A stretch of DNA of 9,464 nucleotides from assembly GCA_023258935.1 (NCBI GenBank), contig JAHFRG010000061.1, positions 1 through 9,464 on the forward strand. Reading direction: 5' to 3'. Within the stretch, counting starts at the first letter, position 1, and each line of letters starts with the position of its first letter. The position numbers and the translations under genes are program-made. Below, piece by piece: positions 6,821-9,464 of the stretch. The stretch comes from Betaproteobacteria bacterium. GTDB lineage: Bacteria > Pseudomonadota > Gammaproteobacteria > Burkholderiales > JAHFRG01. Under the pieces are notes generated by a model. That model saw only the letters and a list, made by a program, of their open reading frames with translations. It did no database searches and was not told the DNA's origin.

Positions 6821-6847
6821 GCTCTGTCCGATTACTAAAAGTCGCTT

Positions 6848-6856
6848 ATTCTAGCA
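6848..6856 (-). promoter_or_regulatory. Candidate extended -10 promoter of the pot operon
   Basis: Read on the minus strand, TGCTAGAAT fits the extended -10 pattern TGnTATAAT, with five of six matches in the hexamer. A transcript would begin about 20 bases before the potA start. The -35 region is poor (GTTCCA with a 17-base spacer), which is tolerated in extended -10 promoters. The site lies between ubiB and potA, exactly where a separate pot promoter would be needed. Confidence 0.38.
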
Positions 6857-6875
6857 AAAGCGGTAAGGATTGGAA

Positions 6876-6897
6876 CGGAATGGCAACGATGATTCCG
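6876..6897 (-). other. Short inverted repeat downstream of ubiB
   Basis: CGGAAT and ATTCCG form a perfect six-pair stem with a ten-base loop, about 24 bases after the ubiB stop on the minus strand. No T-run follows, so I would not call it a terminator; it may be a weak mRNA 3' structure or chance. Confidence 0.25.
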
Positions 6898-6920
6898 ATC
6901 AAGATGCGCAGCGTAGCGGT

Positions 6921-8441
6921 CTACCAGGAGGATAAAACAATCAGGACCAGCGCGGCCACAAGCAAAACGGCGATGAGCGTCAACCATTCATTTTGGCGCT
7001 TATTCTCAATTCGAAGCTCATGCAATTCTTGTTGCAATTGCTGCGAGCGGTCTTCGCTGAGTGCGCGGTAAATGAGGCGGGGCAACTGAGGCAGCAACGT
7101 GCCCCAGTAGGGCGCTTCCTTGCGGACGCGGCGGATTAAGCCCCGCCAACCCACTTGCTCGCTCATCCAGCGCTCGAGGAAAGGCTTTGCGGTTTTCCAC
7201 AAGTCCAGGTCGGGGTCGAGCTCGCGCCCCAGCCCTTCTATATTAAGCAGGGTCTTTTGCAGCATGATGAGCTGCGGCTGAATATTCACGTTGAAGCGGC
7301 GTGCAGTCTGGAATAGCCTTAACAGCAGCTTGCCGAAGGAAATGTCCTTGAGCGGCTTGTCGAAAATCGGCTCGCACACCGCGCGAAAGGCCGCTTCGAG
7401 TTCGTCCACCCGTGTCTCCTTGGGAATCCAGCCCGACTCGATATGCGCCTCGGCAACCCGCTTGTAGTCACGTCGGAAAAATGCGAGGAAATTTTGCGCG
7501 AGGTAATTTTTGTCCACGTCGTCGAGCGTTCCCATGATTCCAAAATCGAGAGCGATGTATTGCCCTTGCGGCGTGACGAAAATATTGCCCGGGTGCATAT
7601 CGGCGTGAAAAAAGCCGTCGCGCAACACCTGGGTGAAGAAAATCTCCACGCCGGCGCGCGCCAGTTTAGGGATATCCACGCCCTGTTTGCGCAACTCAGC
7701 CACCTGGCTGATCGGCGTGCCATGCATGCGCTGCATTACCATGACTTCGGTCGAGCAATAATCCCAGTACACTTCGGGAACCCGCAGCAGCGGGGAATTT
7801 TCGAAATTACGCCGCAGTTGGCTGGCGTTGGCCGCTTCGTGCATGAGATCCAATTCGTGGTAAAGATGCTTCTCGAATTCCGCGACCACTTCGTGCGGCT
7901 TCAAGCGCTTGCCGTCTGCCCATAACGTTTCAATCAGCGAGGCGCCGATATCCAGCAGCGCCAAATCCTTGGCAATCACTGCGGCAATACCGGGGCGCAG
8001 GATTTTTACCGCGACCTCACTCCCGTTATCGAGCACCGCAAGATGCACTTGCGCGACCGACGCGCTTGCCACGGGTTGCGCGTCGAATTTCCGAAAAACC
8101 AGATCCAAAGGTTTGCCGTATACCCTCTCCAGGATGGCAACAGCTTGCGCGGAGGGGAAAGGAGGAACCTGGTCCTGAAGTTTCGCCAGTTCATCCGCAA
8201 TATCTTCAGGAAGCAAATCGCGCCGCGTGGACAGCACCTGGCCGAATTTAACGAAGATCGGTCCCAGTGCTTCCAGCGCCAGGCGCAGACGTTCGGCGCG
8301 GGGTTTTCTGAGCATGCGCCAAAACAATAGAATCCTGAGCAGCACACGCAGGGCACGCACGCGTTCGTGCCCGAGGATAAACTCATCAAGGCCGAAACGC
8401 AGGCTGATGCTTATAATTTTGAGGAGGCGGAACAGCCGCAT
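6921..8441 (-). CDS. ubiB: UbiB, ubiquinone biosynthesis atypical kinase/ATPase
   Basis: Membrane-bound ADCK/ABC1-family protein needed for ubiquinone (coenzyme Q) synthesis, thought to act through ATPase activity on the lipid intermediates or the Ubi complex rather than as a protein kinase. The 506 residues are near the family's usual ~545. Visible motifs: KFGQ (65-68, the family-defining KxGQ), the Ala-rich loop ASASVAQVH (125-133) replacing a glycine-rich loop, VAVK with K146, HADMHPGN (279-286) with the catalytic-loop D281 and N286, and LDFG (298-301) with metal-binding D299. A Gln/Glu-rich helix (465-485) leads to one strong C-terminal membrane segment (about 486-504), where E. coli has two. 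The N-terminus MRLFRLLKIISISLRFGLDEF is typical and fixes the start although no clear ribosome binding site is seen. It lies 39 bases after ubiJ, as in other betaproteobacteria. Confidence 0.96.
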   Translation of the reverse strand: MRLFRLLKIISISLRFGLDEFILGHERVRALRVLLRILLFWRMLRKPRAERLRLALEALGPIFVKFGQVLSTRRDLLPEDIADELAKLQDQVPPFPSAQAVAILERVYGKPLDLVFRKFDAQPVASASVAQVHLAVLDNGSEVAVKILRPGIAAVIAKDLALLDIGASLIETLWADGKRLKPHEVVAEFEKHLYHELDLMHEAANASQLRRNFENSPLLRVPEVYWDYCSTEVMVMQRMHGTPISQVAELRKQGVDIPKLARAGVEIFFTQVLRDGFFHADMHPGNIFVTPQGQYIALDFGIMGTLDDVDKNYLAQNFLAFFRRDYKRVAEAHIESGWIPKETRVDELEAAFRAVCEPIFDKPLKDISFGKLLLRLFQTARRFNVNIQPQLIMLQKTLLNIEGLGRELDPDLDLWKTAKPFLERWMSEQVGWRGLIRRVRKEAPYWGTLLPQLPRLIYRALSEDRSQQLQQELHELRIENKRQNEWLTLIAVLLVAALVLIVLSSW

Positions 8442-8480
8442 TCGCGGATTGTAACCGCCAGGCGCAAGACCGGCTAGTTG

Positions 8481-9038
8481 TTAGTGGGAGAGATTTTGCA
8501 GCCGCTTTTCCAGGCGTTCGACATCATCGCGCAGGGCATCGACTTCGGCGATGAATTGCTTGACATGCGTGGATTTGGCGATCAGCGGCCGCTCTTCAGT
8601 CCAGTATTCTGAAAAAGAGCGGCTCAGGCTGTCGAAGGACTGTTTGCCCCAGGTGCTGAAGCTTTCCGCGGTGCTGACAATGCGCTGCGCGGCGATATCG
8701 CCGAAAATGCGGCTTAAATCCTCCGCCGCGTCCCAGCGGAGGTTTTTTGCGATATAAGCGATTTCGCCGGCAAATTCACTGTCCCCGGCAATTTCAACCT
8801 GTTTATAAGCCGCCTCGTCGCGTCCGATAAGGCGCAGCAGTAATGGCGGAGTGAGGACAAATTTGGCATCAGATGCCGCATCGCCCGCAGCCTTTGCGAC
8901 TTCGCCGCTGGATGTGACGGTGAGCAACAAAGAAAACGGCGGAACCACAAAATGCGCGGTCTTGCCGGCAAAAGGCTTTAGCCGTTCGCGAGCCCAGGAT
9001 TCACCGCGCAGCAAATGGTTCAACGCTGCATCGAACAT
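8481..9038 (-). CDS. ubiJ: UbiJ, SCP2-domain ubiquinone biosynthesis accessory factor
   Basis: Small cytosolic accessory protein of ubiquinone synthesis; in E. coli UbiJ (YigP) binds lipid intermediates and, with UbiK, supports the soluble Ubi complex. The protein has 185 residues against about 200 in E. coli. Residues about 5-100 form the SCP2 (sterol-carrier-like) domain: an N-terminal helix FDAALNHLLRG, the strand pair FSLLLTVTSSGEV, and the conserved block VEIAGDSEFAGEIAYIAKNL (81-100) followed by RWDAAEDLSRIFGD. The C-terminus (about 157-183, VKQFIAEVDALRDDVERLEK and on) has heptad-like leucines and is probably a coiled coil, the part expected to contact UbiK. Its ATG comes 9 bases after the stop of the Tim44-like gene and lacks a clear Shine-Dalgarno, so translational coupling is likely. 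ubiB follows after 39 bases. Confidence 0.9.
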   Translation of the reverse strand: MFDAALNHLLRGESWARERLKPFAGKTAHFVVPPFSLLLTVTSSGEVAKAAGDAASDAKFVLTPPLLLRLIGRDEAAYKQVEIAGDSEFAGEIAYIAKNLRWDAAEDLSRIFGDIAAQRIVSTAESFSTWGKQSFDSLSRSFSEYWTEERPLIAKSTHVKQFIAEVDALRDDVERLEKRLQNLSH

Positions 9039-9047
9039 TTGGAGGGT

Positions 9048-9464
9048 TCAGCGAACTTGCGTGATGCCGGCAAGCAGCCACACCGAATCGGGCTTGCTCA
9101 GGGATTTCCGCACGTTCCAGATTTCATAGAACGGTCGGGCTGGGGCGCTGACAGCTTCACGGATGATCCCGCTGAAGCGTACGCTGGCACTGGCCAGATT
9201 GCCTTCGATGGCGACTTCCAGCACTTCGGCATCGAGCGTGATGATGTCTGTTTTTTGCGTGTCATTGCCGCGCTTTGCAATTTGCTTGCTGAATTCATCA
9301 AATGTTTCCGGTGTCGTGTAGTCGCGGATCACATCGAGGTCCTTTTTGTCATTCGCGGCTTGCAGGCGGATAAAACCTGCCTTGGCGTTACGCAGGAAAG
9401 GGTCGATTTCGAAACCAATCGGATAGGGCGCGGGTCGTGCCACGCTGCCGAACATCCTTGCCGG
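9048..9464 (-). CDS. Tim44-like domain protein, C-terminal part (5' end outside window)
   Basis: The C-terminal 138 residues of a protein whose frame stays open to the right edge; the ATG at 9455 is probably internal, since betaproteobacterial relatives are about 250-300 residues with an N-terminal membrane/signal segment and a flexible linker. The visible part is a Tim44-like (NTF2-fold) domain: IDPFLRNAKAGFIRLQAAND, then IRDYTTPETFDEF, TDIITLDAEVLEV, ASVRFSGIIRE and a closing strand SVWLLAGITQ. In mitochondria Tim44 links the import motor to the membrane; the bacterial proteins are thought to be membrane-associated, with no settled role. It sits directly before ubiJ (9-base gap) and ubiB, a layout common in betaproteobacteria, so it is likely in the same transcript. 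Domain identity is good; function is open. Confidence 0.86.
   Translation of the reverse strand, partial: PARMFGSVARPAPYPIGFEIDPFLRNAKAGFIRLQAANDKKDLDVIRDYTTPETFDEFSKQIAKRGNDTQKTDIITLDAEVLEVAIEGNLASASVRFSGIIREAVSAPARPFYEIWNVRKSLSKPDSVWLLAGITQVR

Noticed and set aside
5924..6838. 304-codon plus-strand open frame opposite potA
   Set aside because: Antisense to a gene with all ABC ATPase motifs intact; the translated product is rich in Arg, His and Gln in no recognisable pattern.
6880..7071. Short plus-strand open frame across the ubiB 3' end and the ubiB-potA gap
   Set aside because: Mostly antisense to the ubiB C-terminal helix, no ribosome binding site and no recognisable domain.

Overview
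The window is a piece of ordinary proteobacterial chromosome, most likely from a betaproteobacterium (possibly Nitrosomonadales-like; this placement is an inference). The evidence is the gene order Tim44-like / ubiJ (SCP2) / ubiB, the ubiquinone genes themselves, the Gram-negative periplasmic signal peptides, and the moderately GC-rich sequence. I see no tRNA, rRNA, CRISPR array, insertion sequence, integrase or phage gene. All genes are tightly packed and no gene-free stretch exceeds 300 bases.

Left part, plus strand (1-2867): the 3' third of metH (cobalamin-dependent methionine synthase, with an intact reactivation domain) enters from the left edge. It is followed by a small basic, His-rich protein with a Rho-N/SAP-like N-terminal motif, then mscL (mechanosensitive channel with a C-terminal two-CxxC tail), and a periplasmic SIMPL/DUF541 protein starting 10 bases after mscL. 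The last two look co-transcribed and both belong to the cell envelope.

Middle part, minus strand (2895-6820): a complete polyamine-type ABC importer, read in the order potA (ATPase), potB and potC (permeases), then a PotD/PotF-like binding protein. All consecutive genes overlap (8, 4 and 4 bases), so this is one translationally coupled operon. A candidate extended -10 promoter lies just before potA. The binding protein is unusual: it has an extra C-terminal membrane helix with a basic tail, a Cys-x-Cys pair, and apparently glycine where PotD/PotF have a ligand-stacking aromatic residue.

Right part, minus strand (6921-9464): the 3' part of a Tim44-like gene (running off the right edge), ubiJ and ubiB, which form a ubiquinone-biosynthesis cluster transcribed towards potA. 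The plus-strand and minus-strand blocks converge at about 2870-2895, where the 27-base gap holds a possible shared hairpin.

I found no clearly new biological system. The points most worth a second look are the membrane-anchored, altered-pocket polyamine binding protein and the small Rho-N-like protein next to metH.
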